Source: Argopecten irradians
Taxonomy: Eukaryota > Mollusca > Bivalvia > Pectinida > Pectinidae
Length of the DNA stretch: 64,000 nucleotides
NCBI RefSeq assembly: GCF_041381155.1
Contig: NC_091140.1
Coordinates: 20,612,864-20,676,863 of the forward strand
Direction: 5' to 3'
The notes under the pieces are model-generated. The model worked only from the letters and a program-made list of their open reading frames with translations. It was not told where the DNA came from and ran no database searches. Position 1 is the stretch's first letter, and every line of letters begins with the position of its first letter. A program made the translations under genes and the position numbers. Below, one piece after another: positions 29,800-43,130 of the stretch.

Positions 29800-32700
29800 A
29801 CGTGTCAAATATCAGTCCACAGGTAAGTTAGCGATAGGCCATCATGTTATTGTTGTAGAATGTCATATTTGTAAACACTTATAAATTTTTGGTTTAAAAA
29901 TAAAAGTAAAATATACCGTTTGTACGTAACATATAACAAGTGTATCAACCACTACATGTATTTACTTCAGAAACACCCATGTATACATTTGTACATCATA
30001 AATGTTTCTGGTTACATGCATATGTATTTTTATAACAAAAACTGTAAAATTAATTACAAATGGCATGTCGAGAAAGAACAATGCAAATATAATGCACAAT
30101 GTCAGAATTTTGAAATATCTGATAGTTACTAGATTTCGGATATCCAATTCTTTGTGAATTTTGGTCAATATCGATCATTATTATGATACCAAAAACTATA
30201 ATCTAACGTCACCGTACCCCATTTGGTACACGACCCCTTTTGGTACAAAATTAGGGTTTTCCCCTCTAAAATCCTAGTTACTGTGTTTTGTTATTTATAC
30301 TATTGTGATATGAAAATACAAGTATAAAATGACAATTTAAGCTCAAATTTGACTTCGATCGTCTAGATTATATTCCTATACGCCTACATCGAAATGGGCG
30401 AAATGGCCGTAAATGTTAGCAGTGGGTGCCGTTGAGCCATTCGACGGCTATTTTATGCTACATTGTTATCCGTTTTCATCTAAAGTAAACGCATTAAATA
30501 AATCTCTATATCACTAAAATTCTTCGGATATCATTTTCATAACGATACCTCTTTTATTAGCGCAGATACGCCACTTTTCTTAGTGTAACACCGCAATTCA
30601 AAAATCCCGCTTCGCCATTTTTGTTTTTACTACCAATGCGCATGCCTCAACGTTGCTGACTAAAACGATCTACCAGGCCAGGTGCTCAGTTGGGGGTTTA
30701 ATGAGATCCGGATTTATAGCAAGGATATGTATTATGTGTTGGTGTCAATTATTACTTTCTGTCTATTAATCATTAAGATTGTAAGATAACCTACATGTAC
30801 ACCATATGAATTTTTGTCTTAAATAAAATGAGATAATCAAACAACAGACCATTGACATTTCCCCAAGACAATGACATACAAATGTACTCAGTACAGATAC
30901 ATGTAACTTAATGTAAGCAGTATCTCAGTAGATTTTTTTAAAGTGGTTCCTCAAAATTATAAAATGACTTAATCCAGATTTGCAGGCAAATACTATTTCA
31001 TTGTTAATAGAGTTCATTACACAAAAAACAGCAATAAACTGGATCAGTGTTGAGAATCACCATGGGGATTTAATGTCACATGCAGTCATGGAAAAAATAT
31101 AACATTGAACTTACATGTACATCCTAGATCTTTCATTATATAGAAGACATTGCTCACAAATATTTCATTTATTCTCTCTCTCCATCTTTTCTATTTACAT
31201 TAAAAAGGTAGTTGTATTCTTGATTTAAAGTTGCAATGTTATAAAATATAATATATAGATATAAAAATTCTTAAACAGGTATGACAAATTCTGCATTTCT
31301 GAAAACTGTGTTTAGGAATCAATATTGATATACCAACCAAAATATGGTCAGTGCATAGCATCAAAACTAATATCAATGTGAGGCCATGTATACACATACA
31401 TGTATAGATAATTCATATTCCAATTGCAAGTGATCCTGAATTGAACAAACGTGGATCATTTTTTTCATCTGTAACTTGTAAGAAGATATTGTAAGAATTG
31501 TAATTGTGTGTTCAGTATTGTTGTGTTTAAATGAAACTGTACTACCTCCTTAGGCCCTATTGCATCCATTTTTATCCACTAATGAACTTAATATGCAATT
31601 ATACAGTGTACCTGCATGTATTACCTAGTACCTACAAGTATAAATGTACATGTACCAGGTATATATTGCCTGTACCTATACTATTACCATGCATACTCTA
31701 TATTGTGATTCCCAGTATTATAACTTTAAAGAAAGAACAAATTGATATATTAATGAGTGCTGTAATGTATTTACTGAAAATTAACAAGCATAATTAGGGC
31801 AATTCCAGTTATAAACTAGATCTTTTTTCTTAAAAATCATACTTAATTTCACAGTAAAACCATTTTCTGAGACATTCACGTCTTCATATAGGTTTGCATA
31901 TGGCAATATGTTCCAAAATTATTGTGCTAAATGCTGAATGCTGCAGTTTTCCAATGAACAAAAGAAATTTTGTAACAGATGATAAACTCAGGAAATAAAA
32001 AAAAAATATTATGGTTTCCATGCATTTAATACTGTCTGGTTTTTACATATAGAAAAGGTATGTGTAGCCTCAAGAAATTCTTCTTATATTATGGGGGTTT
32101 CCATACCTGCAACATAAACAAAATAGAAAATTAGACATGAAAAATTATACCAGGTACAGAGCTATTGATTATAGGGTATCTTTGTTCTATGGGAACAAAA
32201 TGCACCATGTACAGGTAAAAATACAATATTATTGCATTGACATGACCATTATGAGGACTTTTCTTAACCTCTTATTTGTGGTCTTCCAGTAAAAATGGAC
32301 AGGATATATTTATATATATCATTCCCTGTATAATTTTACCATTTTACAGATAAACTCCCAGGTAAAAATGATTTACATGTAGATAATTAATTACATATAA
32401 TAAGTTAACAGAAGGAAGGATATCTAGTCATTGGTGATTTATATACCCAGTAATTGAATAGAATGGTATTTGTTTTACCATAAAAATATCTATATATGCT
32501 ATAAAATAATTATACATGAATCACATGTATTTGAATCCTCTTAATAAATTAATATGGGAAAATTTAAATATGTAATGTTTTGTAATGCAAACCTTTTAAA
32601 ATAAAAAATGGAAGATTATAACAAAATTGAGTTGTAAAAAATTAAAACAGAAGAGTGTATAAATTCATTTTGTATTGTAATTTATAAAATTATTTCTAAA

Positions 32701-33745
32701 TATCATACATACATAATACATAAAAACATTTTCAATTACCCAATATACCTACATGTATCTATCTATGATTTTGTTTTAATTTTTCATATAAATAACATTT
32801 ATTAACAAGTTCTCAACCTCATGATACAGTTGCATAACAAGATTTTCAGCAAGTATGTACTATTATGCATTAGCTGTGTATTGAGGGCTAAATGAAGTCT
32901 TATCAAATTAAATACATGCACATTATAAGGTTATATACATTTTACATACAAACAGTTCTGAACAAGCTCTTTTTTCACAATATGTAATGTACACTACATG
33001 GTACAATTAATAAAATCTTATAAAACCAGATACCATATCTTATAATTATGTTCTATTTGCGTTGTTTCTAATGCTTCATTTGGAGAATGGATACTGGATA
33101 GATCTATAGTATAGGCCTAGTTATAATATGGACTGTTTAGGCATGTTATTTCAAATTTTATATGCAAATGAGCAGGTGCTTGTTTCGTTTTGATAACATA
33201 TTTTAAAAAGTTTTGAAAATTGGTATTTACCGGGATTATAGATTGCAGAATATTCTGAAACAGGTATGTTCTATTTTAAATCAGTTTATATGAAGAAGTG
33301 TAGTGGATATTCCTCATATTTCAATTGTACATGTAACACCAAACCGTCTTTCAATTTCACTGAAAAATACGGGAAATGACTCGCCAGATTAGGTAGTGTT
33401 TTGAATGGCGGTACTTTTTAAATAATCGTCGGTAAATATCAAAGACAGTCACACAGAATGATGAATGAATACCATACCTTTCCATCAAAGTGCATAAATT
33501 AAAATTTCAGCATATAAATCGAGAATCTCAAAGCAAAACGTCCCGTGTACCAAAAGGGGTCCGCTCGCTGTATCAAAACCGGAAGTGACGTAGTGAAGAA
33601 TAAAACCGGTCTATTTTTAGCTTGCAGTTACGACGATAATTTTTTTTTATTGTGGACGTACACCCCAGAGGCAGTCCTTGTCAGAAACTGACAAACATTG
33701 AATCACAAGGAATGCATATTAAAAATATCGCAAAAAATATGTCAA
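29800..33745. other. Long AT-rich region without supported genes
   Basis: About 4 kb of stop-dense, low-GC sequence. A GACCCCTTTTGGTACA word at about 30230-30245 recurs inverted near 33545-33560 (TGTACCAAAAGGGGTC), which could mark the ends of a 3.3-kb element, but I see no other support. Short open frames (for example 31531-31797) look like chance. Confidence 0.45.
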
Positions 33746-33749
33746 ATTT

Positions 33750-34130
33750 GTACCAAATGTGGTGCCTTTAGACTGATTATAAATGTGTATTTTAGCCTTA
33801 TTTCAGTTGCAATATTTCCTCATATAATATGATCAAATCGTCATCATAACTGAATATATATTTGTCAAATTATCGTAGCCCCATTTCAGGAATATATATA
33901 TATGTCCACCTTTGTGCTATAACCCCACTACCAAACATACACAGCTCACACTGCCGTTGTCCTCGTGACGTCACATCCTGTCATTTCCCAAATCAGGGTG
34001 AGCAGCCGATACCCTGATTAGCAGTCGATATACAGGTAAAAATCAAGCACTTCGGAGGGCGGTATCTCGGTACTGAAGCGGCCGATTTTGATGCGGTTTT
34101 CAACATTCTTGTCATAATTTTCCGTTCCGT
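33750..34130 (+). repeat. Dispersed repeat, copy 1 (partner at 51380-51775)
   Basis: Shared blocks in the same order include TGTATTTTAGC, TTCAGTTGCAATA, GACGTCACA, ATACAGGTA and GCGGCCGATTTTGATGCG, then TAATTTTCCGTTC. Identity is patchy, so the copies are old. Non-coding. Confidence 0.65.
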
Positions 34131-34747
34131 GTACACTTTAAGGTGTGTTGATAGGGAGTTATAGTCTATCTCAGAACTGTTCTCAGTGCAAGATCACAGG
34201 TAAATCTCAGGTAAATCAACTAACCTGGTAGGTGATCAGCAAATCAGTAACTGTTATTGTCAAGATGCTGCAGAATGGTGTATAAAACAGAGGCATACTT
34301 CAGAAAAAATCATTCTTGCCATGATATTTGAATATTTGTACACTTTCAAGCTTTATAAGTGTAAATATTTTATAGAAATACTATTCTAGATCATTCAATT
34401 TCATCTTTTTCTTATACCTTCTGACTTATTTTAGTTTTCATATTTAGATTAATATACACTTTGTAAAACATCTGTACTAGAATTGTCGAATTTACAGTTT
34501 ATTATTGATCTATACTTGACTGTGTTATTTTTTCAGTTTTCAAGAATGAGAATCTTCCTCTTTAATTCAGAGGATTTCTTCTGATTGGGCAATATTTAGG
34601 AAAAACAAATAATGTCAGATATGATCTAAAATATCATAAATTGACCCTTTTAAACACTTTGTGGAGGGATTTCTCTTACAAGTGAAGATGTTTCCTCCCT
34701 TTTTTGATAGGATCGATCACTACTTTCATCTATTTTCTGTGATATAA

Positions 34748-35110
34748 GCTTTTGATCGAGTAAGGCATTAAAACTTAATGTAAAAGTTGAAAAAAATATA
34801 GAATTAAAGGTAAACTGTATGATTGGTTTGAAGCCTACTTATCTGACAGAAAACAACTCTTATTCATCTAATGAAAAACCGATAAATGCTTGAGTACCGC
34901 AAGGTTCAGTACTTGGTCTTTTCTTTTCCTATTGTTTATAAATGACTTAACAGATAATGTAATATCTTATATAGAAATATTTGCTGATGACACATCTCTG
35001 TATTGATAATGATGATGACCTTTAACTTTTACTGACAGTAATACATGCACTAGTGTACAACATTTTATACAAATTAAACATTAACAAAACTGTAGTATAT
35101 CTTATGATGT
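34748..35110 (+). pseudogene. Non-LTR retrotransposon (LINE) reverse-transcriptase fragment, decayed
   Basis: Translated pieces across frame shifts and stops are AFDRVRH (34748), a WFEAYLSDRKQ block (about 34825), VPQGSVLG-like residues (34898-34921), FLLFINDLTDNV, FADDTSLY (to 35003) and a KLNINKT-like tail near 35070-35090. These match RT motifs of CR1/Jockey-type LINEs: FDxVxH, GVPQGSVLGPLLF, the catalytic F-A-D-D, and the NxxKT block. FADD is intact; at least one frame shift and several stops lie around it. It runs parallel to the antiporter strand, far from any host exon. Confidence 0.8.
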
Positions 35111-36585
35111 ATCTTATCATACCGTGTACACTTACGTACACAGAACTCGTATAATATAGTTACAAACGCAATTCGTTATATAAACCTTACTGGAACGATA
35201 CCTTACAGTAGAATTGGGATGCATTATGTTCATATGTTCATTTTATTTTTAACTGTAAAGCGTATTGTGATTTAAGGTAAACTTACATAATTGATAGAGT
35301 AACTGTTTTATGTGAACATTTTGAAAGTATGTCTTCTGATAATCAACTTATCTTTTTAATGAATTGTGATGTTTTACAAGTTAGTCTTGTCTTAATTGTA
35401 AATGTTGTGTAAAAATGTGTGACATTATTATGCATTATTATTATTATTATGTATCTGATCAAAGGTATGAGTATAAAAATTACCTGGTTGAAAAGTTACC
35501 TGAGTTGGTGTTAGATTTTGAAACAGACTATAACTAAACTTCAAAGGGTTCCTTACATAAACAATTCAACTCTTTGTTTTCTGTTTGTGGAGTGTGCATA
35601 AATACTAAGACAGAGTTTAATTTATCAGCTTAAATAATTGTACATTTGTTCTCACTTCCATTGCTACCACTTTTAAGTTCTATATTCTGGCACATCCTCA
35701 AATTGTACAGTAATTAGAGTGATAGAGAGTGTGATGACACATTGTGACTCTGTATCTGGAGCAATAAATTACATTTTTGTATATGTATGAACTTGTATTG
35801 GGGTGTTGAATCATTCTTTCCAATAATTGTCTAAGCAGAAGATCTGTGATCATAGCCAAGTAAAAATTAACAGACTTAATAGAGAGGTACCCTTAAGTAG
35901 AAACGAGGACGAAATTCGTTTTGATAAATTGATTTGGACTTCAAAATGAATACGTCATTATAAACTCTATTCATTAAGTCCATCCTTATATAAATCGTCA
36001 TAGTTGGCGAAGTGGAGTGAAAAAGTGACCGAAATCAGAAATCTGATAATTACAATGTACTCACATTTATTTATAGGAGCAAGTTCCATTAGATGTATTA
36101 TTTTAGTGATTATCATATTCAAAACTTACACACAGCCGAATCGAGGTTTCCATGACTATGCATGGCGACCATTTTGTCGGTTTACAGTGCAAAACTTGTA
36201 AACTCGATATCACTTCTAGGATCAAGCACCTAAAGAGGCCGCAGAACAAATATTTCCTATAGACGATGATGTTCACGTTTGCCACTGTCCAGGATAAATT
36301 TTAAGTTTTAAATCCTGTCATTTATAACTAAATTCGAAGAAAATCATCTGACACAACTGTGAAGTACTACCTTGTTAAACTTTTATGTGGAGAGTTCTTT
36401 TTTATGTTGAATTCCGGACTAAAGATTGATCCAAGTTTTCATAAATTGTAGCCTTGATTTTCTCTCCTGACTCAAAAATATTTCGAAACTTCTTGTCAAA
36501 AACAAATATAAAAATACATTTTTTATTTGAATCTGCTGTCCCTATAGGTAAACAAGACCTTCGAATTGACGTATTGTATAAGGAT
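35111..36585. other. AT-rich region; possible LINE 3' remnant at its start
   Basis: At 35300-35390 a frame with VTVLCEHFESMSSDNQLIF resembles the C-terminal tail of some molluscan LINEs (weak). The rest, including a short (ATT)n run near 35430, has no supported feature. Confidence 0.35.
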
Positions 36586-36589
36586 TAAG

Positions 36590-36775
36590 CCACGCTTCAT
36601 GTTGTGTCCTCTTGTATAGTGGAACTATTGCCCTTTTTATAGTGCTATAACACTGAAGCATGCCGCCGAAGACACCAAGCAACATACCCTACCCGGTCAC
36701 ATTATACTGACAACGGGCGAACCAGTCGTCCCACTCCCGTTATGCTGAGCGCTAAGCAGGAGCAAAAACTACCAT
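36590..36775 (+). mobile_element. Interspersed repeat R1, partial copy
   Basis: Contains TGTTGTGTCCTCTTGTATAG, TGCCCTTTTTATAGTG, GCATGCCGCCGAAGACACC and AAGCAACA, then CGGTCACATTATACTGACAA and an AACCAGTCGTCCCACTCCCG 3' part. The same core recurs at 45128, 45928, 46136 and 47628, and reversed at 53345, 56967 and 59683. I know the sequence as a dispersed bivalve repeat but cannot assign a class. Confidence 0.75.
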
Positions 36776-36975
36776 GAAAATTGCTGTTCAAATGGCAGTT
36801 CGATCCTTGACGATAACGAAAGATTTATTCATTATAGATGCAAAATCCTTTGGGATTTCACCATAAAATTGTAAGCAAATGTAAATATAAGCATTGAACG
36901 TCATTTAAATATAAACTTTATTTATTTTACATCGATTGAGAAACAAGTTACACAACTTATATAAATCACTCTCGA

Positions 36976-37150
36976 TGGCCCGGATGTAAGCGCGCGAGGA
37001 GTCTTAGTGTGGGAGGAAACCGGAGTGCCCGGAGAAAACCCACGTGATTGGGCAGGTGACCCCTGACATTTCCACGTCCATGCCGGGGATCGAACCCCGG
37101 CCGGCTAGGTGAAAGGCGAGCGGCTTAACCACTACACCACCCGATCACCC
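36976..37150 (-). mobile_element. tRNA-derived SINE with Meta domain (minus)
   Basis: Read on the minus strand: a tRNA-like head with A box TGGTGTAGTGG (37139-37129) and a B box with GGTTCGATCCC (37096-37086), then TTTTCTCCGGGCACTCCGG and TTTCCTCCCACACTAAGAC. The head is well kept, including a plausible T-arm CCGGGGTTCGATCCCCGG. Better preserved than the SINE at 1992, so probably younger. It lacks an obvious poly-A tail. Confidence 0.88.
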
Positions 37151-37164
37151 GTCATTTAATTGGC

Positions 37165-37265
37165 ATCCATAGCCTATATGAATGCCAATTGAAGAGAGGC
37201 AAATTCATCATGAAGAGTTTCATGGAATTTGCCTCTGTCCAATTGGCATTCATATGGGCTATAAA
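37165..37265. repeat. Hairpin element, about 38-bp arms
   Basis: ATAGCCTATATGAATGCCAA, TTG and AGAGGCAAATTC are inverted after about 20 bases as GAATTTGCCTCTGTCCAATT and GGCATTCATATGGGCTAT. It lies directly next to the SINE head, which may mark a shared insertion hot spot. Confidence 0.8.
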
Positions 37266-37301
37266 TTCCAACTGAAAGACTTCAATGTTTAAATATTGAC
37301 G

Positions 37302-38075
37302 TGCTACATTGAATATGTCTGTACCAATTGCGTCATATCACCTTTAAAGGTCCACTGCCTTTCAGGAGCAAAATATAAAATTTCATTAAAACATTTATGC
37401 ATCCTCCATCTTGTCACATAAACAACAAAAAATATTTTTGTGTGAAATGGCCACCGGATGGTGACATTTAATATTACACAAAATATATAGACAAACAAAT
37501 AAAAAGTCATATTGACTAAGGCATAGCATTATACAAAATGTACATATCAAGCAAAGGAGACACTTTGTAAAATAAAGAAAAGCATGGGTTTACAAATACT
37601 CTGCCAAACATAAGACTTTAAACAAAAAAGTATAAATAAATAAATAAATAAATAATTAACTGGAGTAAAATAAAAGATCATGGCTGGAAATATAAATTTA
37701 TAATGAAGAAATTGTTTTCCAAAACGATATATTTAGGATGGAAATATAAGAGAAATTGTTTTCCACAAACGATAAATTTAGGGTGAAAGAGGGTGGGTAA
37801 TTGCTAAAATTCAAATTTGGAGCTCGCACTTTCTCATTAAAATGATTTTTTTTCTATCCATGATCCTTTACTCCTATCAGTAAAGGGAAGTAATCCTTAC
37901 AATAAAATTTGGTACCAGATCAAAGGGAGACAACTCTTACAAAATATATGTGCGAGTAAGTACTTAGCTGCCTTTTATGCATCCTCCATCTTGTTACATA
38001 AACAACAAAAATATTTTTGTGTGAAATGGCCACCGGATGGTGACATTTAATATTACACAAAATGTAAAGACAATC
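37302..38075 (+). repeat. Direct repeats of about 100 bp at 37393-37500 and 37975-38075
   Basis: TTTATGCATCCTCCATCTTG, ACATAAACAACAAAAA, GAAATGGCCACCGGATGGTG and ACATTTAATATTACACAAAA occur in both. Between them a 55-bp unit (GAAATTGTTTTCCA...AAACGATA) is doubled near 37690-37790, and (AAAT)n lies at about 37636-37655. GCTACATTGAATATGTCTGT at 37302 recurs near 42803. Confidence 0.75.
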
Positions 38076-38079
38076 GCAG

Positions 38080-40070
38080 TGTAATATAAAATAAATTGTC
38101 CTTTTAGGGTCATATATGCTCTGAGTGATTGTGTCTGTCGGGAATGTGAATTCATCGACAGGCTGTAAGGACATTAAAAGAAACAATTAATGCATAAAAA
38201 ACCGTATGAAGATATATAGATAATACATTGTTAGTATCTTACAATACAAGGTTTATTTTATGCGAGATTAAGGGTTCGGGGTCAAATCATCAAATTTAGC
38301 ATTTGGAATCAAAATAAAGAAATTGAAAAATTATTAAGTGACATCATAATATGTTACTGCTGCAATGGTTGCAGGATATTGTTATTGTCTGGTACTGAGT
38401 TCTATGCCCGACTAATGCGATATAAGTGCTGAAAATAAATTGTTTATTGATGTTGTTCCGCTTTTTGTGTTGAATTTAAATTCGCAAACTGAACTTAATC
38501 CTGGTAAGGACGTCAGAACGCTTTTTTTTTTCGAAGGAAATTAACACCGTAGTATGGTGACAGTGAATATTTTCATCGTGGAAACAGGAACACAAAAAGA
38601 TGATTTTTTTAAAGGCGTAGCATAATGGGTTAATAAACAGAATAGGATTAAATTGACAAACTACTACAAGTGCCGTTCACGTTCATAAATACACATGTAC
38701 ATCAAGGGTGTCAGTTATTGAGTGTTGTTACATGTCGATGAATCATTTCTCGACTTCATTTTGCCTGAAATATTGACCTCTATCTTCATGCAAATATTTA
38801 ACGTAATGATAGTAGCAAAAATGCATGTTTCTTTATTTTTTTTTCTTGTATGTATTTGTATAAGATGAAAAGCTTGAACTTGAAGACTTGTATTGTTCGA
38901 TAGAAAAGTTGCACTCGGACATGGTAGACTTTATTTCCTTACCATATCAAGTCTGTACCCTGTTGAAAATGACCACTAAATACAACACGTTCACATGAAT
39001 ATATTTCCATTCAACATTCAGTTTCCCGTTTAATCTATGTTAAACCAGATGGGCAATATCTGGCTATGAACTCCAATCTGGTCAAGCGTATGAATATTTG
39101 ACGTTTCCGCCGCGTCACTGACAATGTATACACTGTATACTTACGCCTATACATAACGGTCAAATTTTTTTAAAAGTGGTTTTACAGTAGTGCGGTCTAT
39201 GAAATCTAACGGTATTATCGTGTTGACAAAATAGCATGTATTAAAGAATACTATCGCTTAAATTTCATTTGTTCGCTTGTTTCAAACCGTTTTGTGTTGA
39301 ACTATATTCAGAAGCTGATGCTATGGCTGTTCCGTTTATTGAACTTGGTGACGTCAACACTAGCGCAAGCGGGAAATTCAAAAGATATACATGTATAGTT
39401 TTGAATTTGAATGATCGTAATGGAAATATAAGTAATAAACTGTTACCAGATTGGACATACAGTTGATATGAAGCCCATCCGTCCGAAACTCGAACTGGCT
39501 AGCATTTTGTTTATCTCGCAACTACACGTGGTTTTTAAGACATAAAACCGGAAGCGACGGTGATTGGCTGCCGTTAAAAAAGCTAATAATTTAGGCAGGT
39601 TTTGCGGAATACCTGTATGAGTCCTGCAACATTTAGTCATTTCGTCCCCGTGGTACATGATAGGCCGAAATGTCTCGTGCACTAGATAGTTTGGTGTGAA
39701 TATTGTCTAAAATGCTACTTAAAATCGGATGACAACTTATATGTTGAATGCTTCCGAATTGATTAAATAGAAATTGAATAAACTAATTGACGATAGTTAA
39801 ATTATTTCATACCTAAACACTGAGCACTGCACACACATACACTTGTACAATATTGAAACCAGACAAAAAATGATCAATTCAAGCTCCATTACAGAATTAT
39901 TAATAATACATACATGTATAAGGTTAATCAGAAACACATATGTTTCTAGTTTAATACATCAATATTTACACAGTGTATAGGGAATGAACAGACCGAGTGC
40001 TGACAATATGCTTTTCTGGAAATGTACGGGTTCATTGAATATGTGTCGTTCAACCTATCACATTTTTCAC
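38080..40070. other. Intergenic stretch, no firm feature
   Basis: No supported gene. One open frame (39269-39466, plus) contains MAVPFIELGDVNTSASGKFK, which reads like protein, but there is no partner exon or recognisable domain. Confidence 0.4.
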
Positions 40071-40076
40071 ATTTTT

Positions 40077-41500
40077 AGCTCACCTGGCCCGAAGGGCCGG
40101 TGAGCTTATGTCATGGCGCGGCGTCCGTCGTCCGTCGTCCGTCCGTCTGTCCGTCAACATTTCCTTTAAATCGCTACTAATGATTCTAACCAAATTTGGC
40201 CACAAACATCCTTGGGGGAAGGGGAACAGAACTTGTATAAATTTTGGCTCTGACCCCCCGGGGGCAGGAGGGGCGGGTCCCAATAGGGGAAATAGAGGTA
40301 AATCCTTTAGATCGCTACTTGTCCTAGAGTTCTGCATGGATTGTAACCAAATTTGGCCACAAACATCCTTGGGGGAAGTGGAACAGAACTTGTATAAATT
40401 TTGGCTCTGATCCCCCAGGGGCAGGAGGGGCGGGGCCCAATAGGGGAAATAGAGGTAAATCCTTTAAATCGCTACTAGTCATAGAGTTCTACATGGATTG
40501 TAACCAAATTTGGCCACAAACATCCTTGGGGGAAGGGGAACAGAACTTGTATAAATTTTGGCTCTGGCCCCCCGGGGGCAGGAGGGGCGGGGCCCAATAG
40601 GGGAAATAGAGGTAAATCCTTTAAATCGCTACTAGTCATAGAGTTCTGAATGGAATGGAACCAAATTTGGCCACAAACATTCTTGGGGGAAGGGGAACAG
40701 AACTTGTATAAATTTTGGCTCTGGTCCCCCGCGGGCAGGAGGGCCGGGGCCCAATAGGGGAAATAGAGGTAAATCCTTTAAATCACTACTAGTCAAAGAG
40801 TTCTACATGGATTGTAACCAAATTTGACCACAAACATCCTTGGGGGTAGGAGAACAGAACTTGTATAAATTTTGGCTCTGACCCCCGGGGGCAGGAGGGG
40901 CGGGGCCCAATAGGGGAAATAGAGGTAAATCCTTTAAATCGCTACAAGTCATAGAGTTCTGCATGGATTGTAACCAAATTTGGCCACCAACATCCTTGGG
41001 GGAATGGGAACAGAACTTGTACAAATTTTGGCTCTGATCCCCCGGGGGCAGGAGAGGTGGGACCCAATAGGGGAAATAGAGGTAAATTCTTTTAATCGCT
41101 ACTAGTCATAGAGTTCTACATGGAATGTAACCAAATTTGGCCACAAACATCTTTTGTGGAAGGGGAACAGAACTTGTATAAATTTTGGCTCTGGCCCCCC
41201 GGGGACAGGAGGGGTGGGCCTAATAGGGGAAATAGAGGTAAATTCTATAAATCGCTACTTTTCCTAGAATTTTGCTTGGATTGTGACCAAATTTGGCCAT
41301 AAACATCCTTCGTGGAAGGGGAACAGAACTTGTATAAATTTTGGCTCTGACCCCCTGGGGGCAGGAGGGGTGGGGCCCAATAAGGGATTTAGAGGTTAAT
41401 ATCAAAATTCCTTCAGAAAAGAAACAATGAACCTGTATTCAGAACATTACTGGGCATTATAAACCATGTAAGCGATACAGGCCCTCTGGGCCTCTTGTTT
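40077..41500 (+). mobile_element. CACCTGGCCCGAAGGGCC...GGCCTCTTGTTT element with 157-bp internal repeats (8 units)
   Basis: It opens AGCTCACCTGGCCCGAAGGG, a small perfect hairpin, then GTCCGTCGTCCGTCCGTC. About eight units follow, with CCCCGGGGGCAGGAGGGGCG at about 40256, 40415, 40570, 40728, 40885, 41041, 41197 and 41354. Each has AAATCGCTACTAGTCATAGA, AACCAAATTTGGCCACAAAC and GGGGAACAGAACTTGTATAA. It ends GGCCCTCTGGGCCTCTTGTT. GC-rich against its surroundings. Open frames in it come from the repeat. Found in many molluscan genomes in my knowledge. Confidence 0.8.
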
Positions 41501-43130
41501 AAAATATGAAATCCAACGATGCAGAATTATTTTTCAAAATATAAATCTATCAAATATAACTGTTCCTAGAATTCGGTATGTGATTTCCGGAGTATTCGAA
41601 AATCGACCCGTCCGAACTCTAGACCGTAACTGATTACAAAGCATACCACATACACTGTAGGATTATATAACAAAAACACAAAAGATTAACAGATGACATT
41701 TAGAACTCGTCTCAGTGGTCAATGGTCTTGCATGTGAATTAATTGTCCATTGTCTTGGGGATAATTGTCATACCTGGTTTGACCGGCCTCCTTCATACTC
41801 ATCAATTAACACCATACGGTAAATATAGATATAATTACTACATAGTTAGCAGACAACAATAAATCAAATCATTACGAATAATAATATCAAAAGCAAAACG
41901 AATTGATCGTAGTATTTCAGTACAATATAATTACACAAAATTAAAAGGATTTAGCGAAAGTTTGTTATTAAAAGTCTCAAATAATATAATAGACTGAATG
42001 TACATAAATCTTCCAATAAACACCTTTTCCTTATAAAAAAACCTATCGTCGGTTACCCACGTTAATTACCTAGTGTCTGATGAAACGGAACGCAGTGGAG
42101 TTAAGACACTGGATTTCCGAGGGTGCGTTCAACCATGCTCCTGTCAACTTCACTAGACAATGTTTGTGATTACGTTACACTTGTCCGCGGAATGTAACGT
42201 AAACAGAAGCCTTAGCTATTGCTAAAATGAATTCCACCTGAGTCTAGAATTATGGTTTCTGGTAACCAATAACACGCATTTGTAACAAACATTTTCATTG
42301 GTAGACGAACTGATGTGTAGTTTCATCATACACCCATTTTTGGTTTATTTGAAGCACACTCTGATTTTTGTATTACATCTCCATAACATGAAAAGATATA
42401 TCGCAAACTAATCCTTCGATGAAAAATACTGAGAGATAATCAGGTTTGAAATTAATACGAGAAAATACATTGAAATTCCTGAGCTAGTGGCTCACTTTGT
42501 ATACTCATTTTGTTCATAAACATTCTTTTCATTTTACAAAGATTTGTAAGACTCCCAATATCACAAAACCCTTCGAATGCTAAAGCGGATATATTTACAT
42601 ATGCCCGTATATAGTCAATGGGAAGGAGTTGCGTTCAAAATAGCATAATAGCAATGACGTATGAATACAAACGCAGTGCAGGATCGGATCCCACGGGTGA
42701 TAAGTGTAGCTTATACGTAGTGTAGTGCGATCATCCGGGGTCTCCGACGATGTTCCATAGTATAAACACAATAAGATACAGACATATTCTACAGTTAGCG
42801 CTACATTGAATATGTCTGTATCCATTGCGTTCATAAGACCTTTAACGCATCTAAAATACTGTTCAATATCTATATAAACATTTTAGAAATATAACTTTAT
42901 AGTTTGCAGAACGTTTGTGTTTGTCTTCGAAATCATCTTAGTGCATTTAAACCTGGGAACATGACACTGTCTTTATATTCTAACTTACATAACTTTAATA
43001 CAAATACCCTAAAATGTCTGAAATTATATCAATATAAACAGCGCACACTAAGAAGATTGTCTACAAACCTCTGGCATCTATATAGACTGTATATTCCATA
43101 AGAAGATAGTTCTATGCTTAATAAACCCCT
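41501..43130. other. Intergenic stretch downstream of the FKRP-like gene
   Basis: No gene supported. At about 42366-42412 lies a half copy of the palindromic element at 50962-51117 (CATCTCCATAACATGAAAAG, then AACTAATCCTT). At 42803-42850 is a piece shared with 37302. Confidence 0.5.

Noticed and set aside
37084..37140. Possible genuine tRNA gene on the minus strand
   Set aside because: A and B boxes are good, but the sequence continues into a Meta-SINE core, and no full acceptor stem closes the cloverleaf.
39269..39466. 65-codon plus frame with MAVPFIELGDVNTSASGKFK
   Set aside because: Reads like protein, perhaps the start of an OB-fold or transposon protein, but there is no following exon, no known domain that I can name, and no second copy in the window.
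40080..41405. Several frames containing PPGAGG and NRGNRGK repeats
   Set aside because: Products of the 157-bp repeat units of the CACCTGG element.
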